This document shows positions 1 to 10,900 of a stretch of DNA of 64,000 nt, in pieces. The position numbers were made by a program, and so were the translations under genes. The notes beneath the pieces were generated by a model. That model was not told where the DNA came from and searched no databases. It worked only from the letters and a program-made list of their open reading frames with translations. Within the stretch, counting starts at the first letter, position 1. Each line of letters starts with the position of its first letter. The stretch is from a virus: positions 1 to 64,000 of IMG/VR virus record IMGVR_UViG_3300030119_000590; one strand, given 5' to 3'.

Positions 1-17
1 CATTATTAAGTACCAGA

Positions 18-27
18 GTATTTATAG
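18..27 (+). promoter_or_regulatory. Candidate late promoter motif
   Basis: GTATTTATAG matches the core TATTTAT of the motif that recurs in intergenic gaps of this phage. It lies 22 bases upstream of the ATG at 50, leaving room for a short leader. Promoter function is inferred from recurrence only. Confidence 0.45.
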
Positions 28-49
28 ATGGATAGAAAGGTTACAAACA

Positions 50-484
50 ATGAAAAAAAATGAGTTAATAGAAATAATTAGGGTTGCCATTAGAGCAGAA
101 CTAAAGGATTATTTACCTAAATTGGTTACAGAAAGTGTAAATAAGTGTCTTAAGTCTGCGAAGACTCGGGTAGCTGACCCTGTGGAACTAACTAAAAAAG
201 TTTTAGAGGATACACCCAAGAAAATGGTAAGAACACCAAAGAAAACACCAACGGTTCATTTTACACGAAATGCAGCTTTGAACGAAGCACTAAACGCAAC
301 AGTAGGTGGAGTACCACAGGAAGGTTCTATGGTAAGTGGTGTGGAGCAAGTAACAGAACAGATCACAGACTTCCAAGGTCAGGCCGTAGATGTAGATGAT
401 TTACCAGATCATGTTTCCAATGCATTAACAAGAGATTATTCTGAGTTGCTTAATTTGGTGGACAAGAAAAAAGGAGGTAATTAA
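50..484 (+). CDS. Small virion-region protein upstream of gp25, unknown function
   Basis: A 144-residue protein I do not recognise. Its N-terminus (MKKNELIEIIRVAIRAEL) is a predicted amphipathic helix of the kind found at the start of several other small proteins in this window (46079, 48577, 49025, 49765, 61276). The middle is rich in Lys, Thr and Pro (about residues 50-70), the rest acidic and probably loosely folded. It ends two bases before gp25, so the two are likely co-translated. By position it may be a baseplate or head-associated minor protein; there is no motif that decides this. Confidence 0.8.
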   Translation: MKKNELIEIIRVAIRAELKDYLPKLVTESVNKCLKSAKTRVADPVELTKKVLEDTPKKMVRTPKKTPTVHFTRNAALNEALNATVGGVPQEGSMVSGVEQVTEQITDFQGQAVDVDDLPDHVSNALTRDYSELLNLVDKKKGGN

Positions 485-486
485 TT

Positions 487-882
487 TTGGCAAATGAAGT
501 TCCAGTAGGTATTACAATACCATATTCAAGAGGAGAAGGAGATGGGTTTTTTGCCCAAACTTACTCCATGCTGGAACGTGCAAGAACAAATCTTGCTTTT
601 TTACTTATGACTGCAAAGGGTGAAAGACCAATGATGCCAACATATGGAAGTGACTTACGTGCTTTGTTGTTTAATCCCAACACTCCTGATTATGTAGACG
701 AATTATTTGAAGATGCGGTAAAAGATGCAGCCGAAACATGGATGCCAGAAGTAGTTATAGTTTCGGTTGTAACGACACGTGATTTGGAAAACGATCCGTA
801 TGTGGCAACATTAAATATTATATTTAGTGTAAGTAATATACCAGATTCGGAACAAGAACTTGAAATAAAGATAGAGGTATAA
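487..882 (+). CDS. 25: Baseplate wedge subunit gp25-like
   Basis: A 131-residue protein of the GPW/gp25 family, part of the baseplate wedge and thought to help nucleate the contractile sheath. The family pattern is visible: an N-terminal strand, then LAFLLMTAKGERPMMPTYGS (about residues 37-56), which corresponds to the conserved GER-x4-YG region, followed by a helix and a C-terminal strand pair. Length is typical. It begins with TTG at 487, three bases after the previous stop, with GGAGG at about 474-478 as ribosome site. The gp6-type gene follows after two bases, as expected for a wedge operon. Confidence 0.93.
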   Translation: MANEVPVGITIPYSRGEGDGFFAQTYSMLERARTNLAFLLMTAKGERPMMPTYGSDLRALLFNPNTPDYVDELFEDAVKDAAETWMPEVVIVSVVTTRDLENDPYVATLNIIFSVSNIPDSEQELEIKIEV

Positions 883-884
883 TA

Positions 885-2843
885 ATGGACAACTACTCAG
901 AAATAACTTCAGGAAAAGATATAAACTATTTGAGCAAAGACTTTAATAGTTTTAAGCAAAACTTAGTCGAGTATGTTAAGTCTTATTATCCTGGTACATA
1001 CAAAGATTTTAGTGAAAATTCAACAGGTATGATGTTCATTGAACTTGCAAGTTATGTCGGTGATGTATTGTCTTATTATATTGATTATCAATTCAAGGAG
1101 GGTTTCATGCAGTATGCTTCCGAGAGAAACAATGTCGTTACGCTTGCGAACTATCTAGGTTACAAACCAAAACCATCAACTGCAGCTGCGACTGATCTAG
1201 ACATCATGCAACTTGTACCTTCAAAAATTGAAGACGATGGAAGAAATGTTCCTGACATGAAGTTTGCTTTAAATATTAGACCTGGTATGGAAGTTTTACC
1301 AGACGGAGCAGGAGGCACATTTAGAACACTTGATAGTGTGAATTTTGCAGAAGAAGATCCAACAAGACCAACTGAAATACAAGTATTTCAACGTGATGGA
1401 AATGGCCAACCAACTTTCTATTTATTAAAAAAGGTAATAAGAGCTTCAGCAGGTTCGGTAAAAGAAATGACCATATCCGTGGGTGAAGCAGAGGAGTTTT
1501 TTGAAGTAGAAATACCAGATACCAATGTTTTAGAAATTGAATCCGTGACTGACGCAAGTGGAAACAAGTGGTATGAAGTTCCTTATTTATCACAAGACAC
1601 AATTTTAGTTGATGAACCAAATTCCGATAAATATAGTCCACACACAAGTCAATATGCTAATTTAGTTCCGTATGTTCTTCGTTACTTGAAAACATCAAAA
1701 CGATTCACTACTATTGTAAATTCAGATAACACCACTACACTTGAATTTGGCCAAGGAAGAGACAGGTTGGACGAGGAATTAATAACACCATCAATTGATA
1801 ATGTTGGAAGAGCAGTTGGTTCTAATAAGAATTTTGATATTCCATATGACCCATCTAATTTTCTGAAAACAGATTCTTACGGCGAATCACCATCAAACAC
1901 TACTCTAACAATTAAATATTACGCAGGAGGTGGACTGGACTCTAATGTGAAATCGAATACTTTAAATAGGATTAGTATAATAGAATTTAATGATACAGAT
2001 CAGTATTTATCACCGACTGAACAAAATATTTTGACCACGATAAAAAGCAGTGTTACGGTAAACAATCCAAATCCTGCACTCGGTGGAAGAGATGCAGAAA
2101 GTATTGATGAAATACGAATAAAAGGTCTTGCCAGTTTTTCATCGCAAAATAGAGCAGTAACAAGAGATGATTATGTTATACGTGCATATTCTATGCCAAC
2201 TAAATATGGAAGCATTGCAAAGGCATTTGTAACGAAAGATGGAATTCTTGACACAAAATCTCAACTTGATATTTTAAAATCCACGGGTGAACTTGATTCA
2301 GACATAATTCCAAGTGGCATGAATACAGTATATGGTGAAATAAACAATCCGTTTGCGGTAAATTTATATGTGCTTAGTTTTGATGATCAGAAAAAATTGA
2401 TAAACCCCAACAACTTAGTATTGGAGAATCTTAGTACATATCTATCTCAATACAGACTTGTAACAGATGGTCTAAATATTACAAGTGCGTTCGTAATTAA
2501 CATCGGAGTAGAATTTGAAATATCAGTTTTCCACAACTATAATAAAAAGGAAGTTTTGTATTCTGCAATAGATGTAGTAAGAGAGTTTTTTGATATAGAT
2601 AAGTGGCAAATTTCACAACCAATTGAAATGGGAAGTCTTGAACTTGCAGTATCAAGGGTATCTGGAGTTAAGTCAATATCCAAACTTGAAATTAAGAATA
2701 TGACCGTTAAGGATGGTAACTATTCTGAAAATGAGTATGACATCAAAGGTGCTACTGTAAATAAAATTTTATATCCTTCTATGGACCCATCAATATTTGA
2801 ATTGAAGTTTCCTGGAAGAGACATTGTTGGGAGGGTCGTATAG
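885..2843 (+). CDS. 6: Baseplate wedge protein gp6-like
   Basis: A 652-residue protein resembling T4 gp6 (baseplate J-like family), which forms the inner ring of the baseplate wedge. Features seen are the N-terminal segment with DINYLSKDFNSFKQNLVEY, the conserved GDVLSYYIDYQFKEGF region (about residues 59-76), and a central domain with AVTRDDYVIRAYSMP (about residues 424-438), typical of baseplate J/gp6 proteins. Length matches T4 gp6 (660 residues). The ATG at 885 follows gp25 directly and the stop overlaps the next start by one base, so translation is coupled. Confidence 0.92.
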   Translation: MDNYSEITSGKDINYLSKDFNSFKQNLVEYVKSYYPGTYKDFSENSTGMMFIELASYVGDVLSYYIDYQFKEGFMQYASERNNVVTLANYLGYKPKPSTAAATDLDIMQLVPSKIEDDGRNVPDMKFALNIRPGMEVLPDGAGGTFRTLDSVNFAEEDPTRPTEIQVFQRDGNGQPTFYLLKKVIRASAGSVKEMTISVGEAEEFFEVEIPDTNVLEIESVTDASGNKWYEVPYLSQDTILVDEPNSDKYSPHTSQYANLVPYVLRYLKTSKRFTTIVNSDNTTTLEFGQGRDRLDEELITPSIDNVGRAVGSNKNFDIPYDPSNFLKTDSYGESPSNTTLTIKYYAGGGLDSNVKSNTLNRISIIEFNDTDQYLSPTEQNILTTIKSSVTVNNPNPALGGRDAESIDEIRIKGLASFSSQNRAVTRDDYVIRAYSMPTKYGSIAKAFVTKDGILDTKSQLDILKSTGELDSDIIPSGMNTVYGEINNPFAVNLYVLSFDDQKKLINPNNLVLENLSTYLSQYRLVTDGLNITSAFVINIGVEFEISVFHNYNKKEVLYSAIDVVREFFDIDKWQISQPIEMGSLELAVSRVSGVKSISKLEIKNMTVKDGNYSENEYDIKGATVNKILYPSMDPSIFELKFPGRDIVGRVV

Positions 2844-4336
2844 TGAACTTTTTTATTTATCCATCTAAAGACACAACATTGTATAAGCAGAAAAAACTTC
2901 GCAAGTTAAATGCAGGTTCTGATGAGGTTATTGAACTAAAGAGTATACATGATGAAGCACTCGGGCATGATGTAGCAAGAATATTAATTGAGTTTGATTT
3001 AACAGGAATCAACGATGTAAAATCAGAATTGGTTGATGTAAAATACATTCTTAATTTAAAACTTATGCAATCAGATGAATTGCTTCCGTTGGATGTAATT
3101 GAAGTCTTCCCACTTAGAAAACCTTGGAAAGAAGGTAATGGTAGGTTTATACCATCATCTGACGCAAAGAAATTTAGTCCAGGAGCAAATTGGAAATATG
3201 CAGACGGTGAAAGTGATAAGTGGGTAGAGGGAAGTAATACCGACTCAACTGGTGGTGGCTTGTGGTATGACAAACAAATGTGCCTTGATTTATCTACGAC
3301 TCCATCTGAAATAGATTGTAAATTTAAGTTTACCAAAAACTTTTCAGACGTAAAAATTGATATTACCAGAATCGTAAAGTACTGGTTAGATGGAAGCATT
3401 GACAACAATGGGTTAATAATAAAATACAAAGACGAAGAACAAGATAACGCAGGAAATATAAAGTTTTATTCAAGTGATACGAATACAATTTATTATCCGT
3501 TTATACAAGTTTCATACAATGATTACTTTTTCAATCCATGTCAAAAAAGAAAAGTAAACAAATTAGTATGTCCAACTGCCGTTCAAGAAACAATAGCAGA
3601 GGTTTTTCCTACACCAACACCTACTCATCATATGTGTCCACCGTCAGGTTCAATAGAATCAGGAAGTTTGCATTCAGGAACTCTTGAATCTGGTAGTTTA
3701 TTCTCTGGTAGTCTACTTTCTGGTGTTATGGAATCAGGAAGTGCGTTTTCAGATGTAATTGTATATGGCTCTTTGGAGTCTGCCAATGTTACAACAAGTA
3801 ATATTTCTTCTGGTTCAATAGGGTCAGGAAGTTTAGAGTCAGGAACGATTGATTCCGTTGATTTGGCTGGTGTGGTTGTAACAAGTTGCATAAAAACAGA
3901 ACCATCCTCCGATACATCTAAATATTCATTTGACTTGATTGATGTAGACCCAACACTTCAACAAGTAATGGACGCAGATATAATACCACATATAAAAAGA
4001 ATTAAAAAAGAATACAGAACCTTATCAAGAGAAAGAATTTCGGTAGGCATTCGTTCAAAATACCCAACCAAAACATTTTCTTCAAAATCTAAATACGATT
4101 TAGACAATTATACACTTGAACCTATGAAGTATTCGGTGAGAGATGCAGAAACTGATGAAATCATAATTGACTTTAGTCATTACTCTAAAATAAGTTGCGA
4201 TGCGAGGGGTCATTATTTCAATTTTGATTTCACGTGTCTTGCAGTTGGTCGTATTTATAAGTTCTTAATATTGGTTGAATCTGAAGTTGGCCATGAGGTT
4301 CATGAGGATAAAAGAAGGTTTATTGTGAGGTCATAA
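2843..4336 (+). CDS. Virion protein with pentapeptide-like repeat helix (DNRLRE-like N-terminus)
   Basis: A 497-residue protein starting with GTG at 2843, overlapping the gp6 stop. Residues 1-230 look like the DNRLRE/disaggregatase-related type of beta domain seen in structural proteins: an opening like FIYPSKDTTLYK, then ARILIEFDLTGI, then VKIDITRIVKYWLDG and NGLIIKYKDEE. Residues about 255-262 are a Thr-Pro linker. Residues about 268-341 are some fifteen five-residue repeats, mostly SGSLE/SGTLE-like, which should form a narrow beta helix. The C-terminal 140 residues are a separate domain. Position between gp6 and the giant baseplate protein argues for a baseplate or fibre-attachment part. 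Function otherwise unknown. Confidence 0.85.
   Translation: MNFFIYPSKDTTLYKQKKLRKLNAGSDEVIELKSIHDEALGHDVARILIEFDLTGINDVKSELVDVKYILNLKLMQSDELLPLDVIEVFPLRKPWKEGNGRFIPSSDAKKFSPGANWKYADGESDKWVEGSNTDSTGGGLWYDKQMCLDLSTTPSEIDCKFKFTKNFSDVKIDITRIVKYWLDGSIDNNGLIIKYKDEEQDNAGNIKFYSSDTNTIYYPFIQVSYNDYFFNPCQKRKVNKLVCPTAVQETIAEVFPTPTPTHHMCPPSGSIESGSLHSGTLESGSLFSGSLLSGVMESGSAFSDVIVYGSLESANVTTSNISSGSIGSGSLESGTIDSVDLAGVVVTSCIKTEPSSDTSKYSFDLIDVDPTLQQVMDADIIPHIKRIKKEYRTLSRERISVGIRSKYPTKTFSSKSKYDLDNYTLEPMKYSVRDAETDEIIIDFSHYSKISCDARGHYFNFDFTCLAVGRIYKFLILVESEVGHEVHEDKRRFIVRS
3644..3865 (+). repeat. Pentapeptide-type coding repeat
   Basis: About fifteen consecutive 15-base units encode five-residue repeats of the form SG(S/T)(L/I)x. 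The period holds through the degenerate middle part (SDVIV, YGSLE, SANVT, TSNIS). This fits the pentapeptide-repeat pattern with Leu/Ile at the central position. Confidence 0.75.
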
Positions 4337-4339
4337 ATC

Positions 4340-4924
4340 ATGTACGAATTTCCAGATTACATTTCAAAAGAAAGTTTCAATCAAGCTGAGTTGGATGTAG
4401 CTATCAAAACTGGTGCATTTGAAAATACAAGAGATTCTTACAACAATCTTGTTGTTAAGATTGATGAAGTAACCCAAGACTCCAAGGTAGGAGACTATTT
4501 AATTGCAATTCCAACCGAAAAAAGAAAACAAATTCCAGAGCAAGTAGAGACATTTTATGACACCACTGTCGGTGAGTTTTCTGATGTGGAACAGAATGAG
4601 GTTGACGAAGTGGTTGCCACGGAATTAAACTCGGTAGTAGATGATGTGGAGGATGATATAACTGAACAAAAACTCTTACAAAGTCAAATAGATGAACTTA
4701 GTGAAAAACTAGATGAAGAAATTGACAAAGCAGTAAGATTCAAAGAAGAAGCATCGCAAACATTTTCTGCATCTAGAGACTTGATAGTCTCTCAAAGAAT
4801 TTCTGCGGGAGAAGGATCTTCGCCTAATGATTTTTCAGACACATTCCCATTTTTACCACTGACGGAATCAGAAAAACTAAATGACAATCTACCAAGAGAG
4901 CAATTTCCATTCATGGGTACATAG
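4340..4924 (+). CDS. Acidic coiled-coil protein of the baseplate region, unknown
   Basis: A 194-residue acidic protein. The start at 4340 lies three bases after the previous stop. Residues about 110-150 have a heptad-like helix (LLQSQIDELSEKLDEEIDKA), probably a coiled coil; the end is short and Pro/Phe-rich. No family recognised. It sits directly before the giant baseplate protein and may bridge wedge proteins or assist their assembly. Confidence 0.8.
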   Translation: MYEFPDYISKESFNQAELDVAIKTGAFENTRDSYNNLVVKIDEVTQDSKVGDYLIAIPTEKRKQIPEQVETFYDTTVGEFSDVEQNEVDEVVATELNSVVDDVEDDITEQKLLQSQIDELSEKLDEEIDKAVRFKEEASQTFSASRDLIVSQRISAGEGSSPNDFSDTFPFLPLTESEKLNDNLPREQFPFMGT

Positions 4925-4942
4925 AAACAATTAGATTAGGTT

Positions 4943-7900
4943 ATGGCAAATTATTTAAAGTATATTGACACCGAATCAAATACAGGAGACTTTACCAGAG
5001 CATATCCGGTTGAGTCAAGTGCCTTAGACTTGGCGTTCGAAAAAACATCTACCAAAACTACATTTGGTAAGTCATTCAAGGATGTAATAGAGTTTACAGT
5101 ATACGATTCCACAGGAAGAAATTTACTTGCCTGGACAATCATCGAGGGTCTTGAAAACTATACGACTAAAAATTTATATTATACAAATTACAATGATGAT
5201 ACAGTTACCGCATCGGTGCGAGTCCTTGATTCAGTATATCCCTCGGCAAATGGAAATATAATACTATCACCAACAGACCAATTAAAAAAGTTAAATTTCA
5301 CCACAGGTGCATATAGAATAGGATTTTCTTTTAGGAACGATATAATAGGATCTACTGAGTCGGAAAGCAAACTTATAGTCTCTGAAATATCTCCATCAAG
5401 AACCGAGATAAAAATTACACCAGAGTGCCTTAGAAACTCAACAAGACCACAAGATGCAGCTATAAATTTCGAGTATGACAATTTTATTAATAAAAGAATT
5501 GTTGTTTCGCACATATACCACGATGTCAGTTCTTTTTACAGAGACGATGTATCTTTTATACTTGATAATACTGGATTAGATTTTTCGGAGGATTTTAAAT
5601 CAACATTTGATGACTTTGAACAAAGTTACGAAAAAACAATAACTACGTATCTAGGAGTAGATATTAAGTCAATAAACCCAACTCATATTAATCAGTTTAT
5701 AAGTAATATATATTCTAATTACGAGAAGGTAACTAAGTTGTATAATAATGTAATACTAACAAATTATACAAGTTCATTTACTTCATCAGATTTTTACGAT
5801 GAATATCTTAAGTGTGCTGACTATATAATTTCAAAGCATACTAAATTGGCAACACTTTCAACTGACTCCGTTGAAGTAGAATTTTATAAGTCTGCATTTA
5901 TTCATTTTTATGATTTAGATGCGTTGTCGGGTATTTACGCAGATAGATTTGATAACTACTTTTCCAATGTTATAAATTTATCAAACAATCAAAGTTATCC
6001 AATACTAAAGCAAACTTTATCTAGTCAAAACGCAAACGATGCGGTAAAACAACAACCACTTGTGTTGAAATTATCAGAACCACTTCCATTTAGTGTAACG
6101 GTAGGCACTAGATTTCATTTGTCAAATGTGTCTAGTTCTGATGATATTATACAAAATATAATCGTAACCGAAGAGGTGGTTTCAACCACATATAAATTGA
6201 GAGGACCAAATAAAGTATCACTTTTAACTTCATCGTCTGGTACGAAACAATATACAAGTGAAGATCTTACACTTGGAAATGAAATTGAATCTGGAATATC
6301 TAACCATTTCAACAAATTGACATCGGGAACAGAATTATCTGTAGATTATTCTGAATTTTCAAATTATGTAAGATTCTCATCTGCTAAGAAGAAACTAGAT
6401 GCGTTTGTGTATAAGTTAACTCAAGTTTCAAAACTTAATAGAAAAAAAATAGAATTGGAAAATGAGATATACAATTTAAAAAAAAGAATTGCTAATGATA
6501 CCATTGGCAATGAAACTGGTGCAGATTCTTACACAATATTGCGTGAGTTTGACATTAAAAAGACAAATGAAAGTCTTTCGGAGATTATAGACTCATTCAC
6601 AGAATATGAAAAGTTTCTATTTTATACTGAAGATAATTTTGCTTGGCCAAGGTCAGAAAACTTGGTAGTTACGACCAACTCAACTCAAAAGTTTCAAACG
6701 GTTTTATATGAAGGTGTTTATTATGAGGACGGTGTATATAATGAACGACCACTTTATACGCATCAATCTAACGACTGGACTTTATATTGGGACGGAGCGG
6801 AGTATGGTTGGGTATTATCCGATGCAGGAACATCTAAAACGAATCATTGGATTTCAACAAGACCTGTAACAACAACAGACTCTTTTATTACAAGCAATGT
6901 TTTTGGAAATCAAACAATAACAAGAACAACAGATGCATCTATTGAAAAGTTGGCAAGTAGTTCTGAGTTTTCATCAGACGCAACACCAGATTATATGCCA
7001 AACTCGGATAATGTACCAACCGAAAGACCTTGGTTATCGTTTAGTATTTCATACGAACAAGTAATTCGAGGTATAAAAGGAACAGCCCGTTCACCAAGAT
7101 ACATTCCTGCTGATTTAAAAGTGTTTCAAAAAGACAAAGGCTATTTTTGGTATTTGGAACGAGCAAACGAAGCTGAGCAATATGATAAAACAAACGATGA
7201 TAGTCTTGGAAATAATATTCCTGAATTTTTAGTAAGAGACGATAGTAATCAAGATTTTGTTGATTTTCTAAATCTAGTTGGCAATCACTTTGATTTAATT
7301 TATACATACATCGCAAACATGGGTGCTTCACTTAAACCAAGAAACAATCCAAACAAAGGTGTTCCAAACGAATTAGTATGGTTTATTATGAACTCTCTCG
7401 GAGTAAGATTCAGTGGCCAGGATGATGCTGGAGATGATATGACTTCCGATTACCCTACTGGCGGTTTATCAATTAAGGATAGAAGAAATATAATATGGAG
7501 AAGGATTCTTAATAACTTACCCCACATTGTCAATACAATCGGAACTGAGCGTTCAATAAATGCACTACTTCGTTGTTATGGTGTACCAGACTATTTGTTT
7601 AAAGTAAAAGAATACGGAGGAGTTAAATACTCAACATCTGGTGCTTCGGATGAATCTATTTTTAGTTTCGATTCATTTGATTATAAACTGAATTTCACAC
7701 AAGATGACCAGTATATCTCTATTCCTTGGCATGGAGATTCCTATGAGGTCAGAACACTTGAATTTGAAACATCTTTAGACGATTCTCTTCGTGAAGAGAA
7801 TCTAAGTACCGAGTATGGTCTGTTAGAGTATAATATATCACCATCGGCCATTATTAAAGACCAGGAAAATGGAATAACTTCATCTGGATGGATTTATCAA

Positions 7901-10900
7901 GGAATATTATCCATACCACCTGCTACATCAGAAGTGGGTGCTCCCGGATTTGAACAAGACTCATCAGCTCCATATCCAGTTGATGTTATTGGTCCGGACG
8001 GTGATATGTACGGACACCTAACATATACTGGTATACCAACAAATAAAGGCAAACTTTACTATAAACCAGATTCTGGTCCTTATGAAGGAGAGTCTTTATA
8101 CGGTGAAATGCGTTCAAATATCTGTCAATTAAATATAGAAACAACGGATATACCCATTGTAAACTCTGATAGAAGTGTGAATTTAGATGACTCGTCATCA
8201 GATTGGGAACTCGGAATTGAAATAGAACCAGGTAGACAAAGTGACGGATACGGAAGATTTTATTTTGAATTTAATGATGGAATCCGACAATATTGTCCTG
8301 AAAAAAAACACCCACCAATATGTGTACTTGGAGCAGGAGACTATAACGTAATGCTTGTTAAGTCATATAAAGAAGAAGGAAAGTTTTCACAATATTTAAA
8401 AATGTATGTTAAAAGAGCATCGGGTGCAGACATTGTGGTAAGTTATTCAATCTTGATACCTGCAACAAAAGAATCTTTTGAAAAATTTAATTCATATAAC
8501 AAAGTCTTTTTTGGAAATTATATGTCATCGGTGTTCAAAGGAACATTGAATAAGTTAAGAATGTACAATATTGAGATTCCTGAAAACAGATTTGAAAATC
8601 ACATTCTTTTTAACCAAGCATATGATTTAGACGATCCAAGTCAAATGAGAGATTCGTTAATATTCAAAGCAAACTTTGATTATCCATATGATTTATCGTC
8701 TGTAGCAAATCCGTCTGCGTCTACCGATGAATATCCAACAGGAACCATACCAAACAATTCGTTCAGAAAAGATGCACCTAAGAATATAGAGTGTTGGAAT
8801 TTCCGTTCACGTGAGTTTCCATACGACTTCGTTGGAGAAGGAAAACGTCAATTCGCAAAACTACCAGGATTCGGAGCACAAGCATTTAGCAATAATAAAA
8901 TAAGAATTGAAACTCAGAAGGTCATTGCTCCACTAAATCCACGTGCAAGGTCAACTGAGAAGAGTGGAGATAGACTTGCGGTTGACACCAACACACTTGG
9001 AGTATTTTTTAGTCCAACTGATTTAATAAACACAGAGATTATAAGATTCTTTGGAAGTTTTGAACTCGGAGATTATATTGGTGATCCTGCGGATTTATAC
9101 AAAAGTGAATACAGAAGATACGATGAATTCAAAAAGGTATTCTACAGAGAAGGTTTTGGAAAAATTGATTGGTCTATGTATTTGAATATAATGAAAACTT
9201 ATGTGGATGCTTCGTTGTTTGAAAATATTGAAAAAGTAGTACCTGCAAGAACAAGACTAATATCAGGATTGATGGTCGAACCTAGTATATTAGAACGAAA
9301 TAAATTAAAGAGTATAGTGGTAAATCCACAAGTTCAGTCAGATTTTAAAAAACTTTCACCAGAAGAATTGGAAAGTATTAACAATCCACATGACCACGAT
9401 GGTATAACGAACAAAGCATCTAATAATCACAAAATAAATCGTTTGCAAAATATAGAGTTGTCAGGTGTTAGGTCATCTGAAAATATTGCCTCGTTTGCAA
9501 ACCAACAAATAGGACCAAACACCAAAAAAGGAGGCGTCACACTTCACACAGGTGAAACTACATATAAACGAAATTCAAGTGCAAATCAACTAGACTCTAA
9601 CCGAACTTTTAATTTTAATTATACAGGTAACTTTATAGATACATCACTTGACCAATATATGTATGGTATCTCTTCTACATACGGAGTTTATTCAGAAGGT
9701 GGAAGAATGTTTAAAGTAGAAAATACTCCAAGAGAGTTACAATTAAGACTTCCTATTAAATATGCTCTTGGTGGTGATATAGATTATGGAAACTTAACGG
9801 ATGTCATTATAAAAGTACAAGGATTCGATTCTAAGTTAGTGTTTGAGTTTTCATCTGCCAACGGAATTTTTAAATCGGGTGGATTTCTAAACAATAAGTT
9901 ATTTTTCTCAAATAGCTCAAAGACATGGTTTATTTATTGGAGTGTTATTAGATCAAAGTGGGTTCTTGTAAATGAAAACCCTACATACATGAAAGAAGAA
10001 GAAGGATTACTTACACCAAGAAAAGGGTTATTGTGGGTGAGTGATATAGCAGATGCTTGCATAGGAAAAGTTTACACATGGCCATGTCGGTTCAGTGGAA
10101 GTAAAACTGGTGGAACAGCATATTATGAAAATGATTACATAACAATTGTTGATAGTGGAATCTTACCACAGGTAGAGGTATTGAATGACAGAATAATGTC
10201 CGTGAATACATTACTTGCTCCATTTAACAGCGGTAGAATCTTTGGTTATTTAGATTGTGAAATATATGGAAGTTTTACTGGTAGATATAAAATGATGGCA
10301 ACAATAAACGGAGTTGATGTGTGGCAACCGAAAACTGGTTATTTTGAAGTTGAAAATCATTATTTTGAAAAAGACGGAGAGAAAAAGAAAATACTTATTG
10401 ATGGTCAGTTTAGTGGAAAACTTTTACGAGGTAGTCTTGGAAGTATATCACAAGATGTTAAAATCCTTGGTCGTGTGAACGGCCGTGACTATTTTGATTG
10501 CGACTCTCCGTGGGTAAGACCCGCATCAGACGATGGTAGTGTAATAAGTGACATAAATGAAATTGTTAACATTGAATCTGTTGAAGTAACAAACAACTTG
10601 ACAGAGTTCCAAGAATCTAAAGCAATAAATTATATTTCAAAGAAATTTGATTCAGTAAATTTAGTTCCTGTTCCAAATAAGTATAAAAACAAATACTCAA
10701 GTATAATTCGTTATGGTGATACTGAATCACCTTATACAGATTATTTGGTTAGAAACGAGGATATATTTCGTCACGGAGGTTCGTCCAAAATATCAGGAAA
10801 TTATACTTTATCTGTTAACCACGAAACCAAAGATACATTTACTTTTCCTGTTTTATTTGATTACCAAGTTGAGTTATCAGCAACTTTAAAAGGAAATGGA

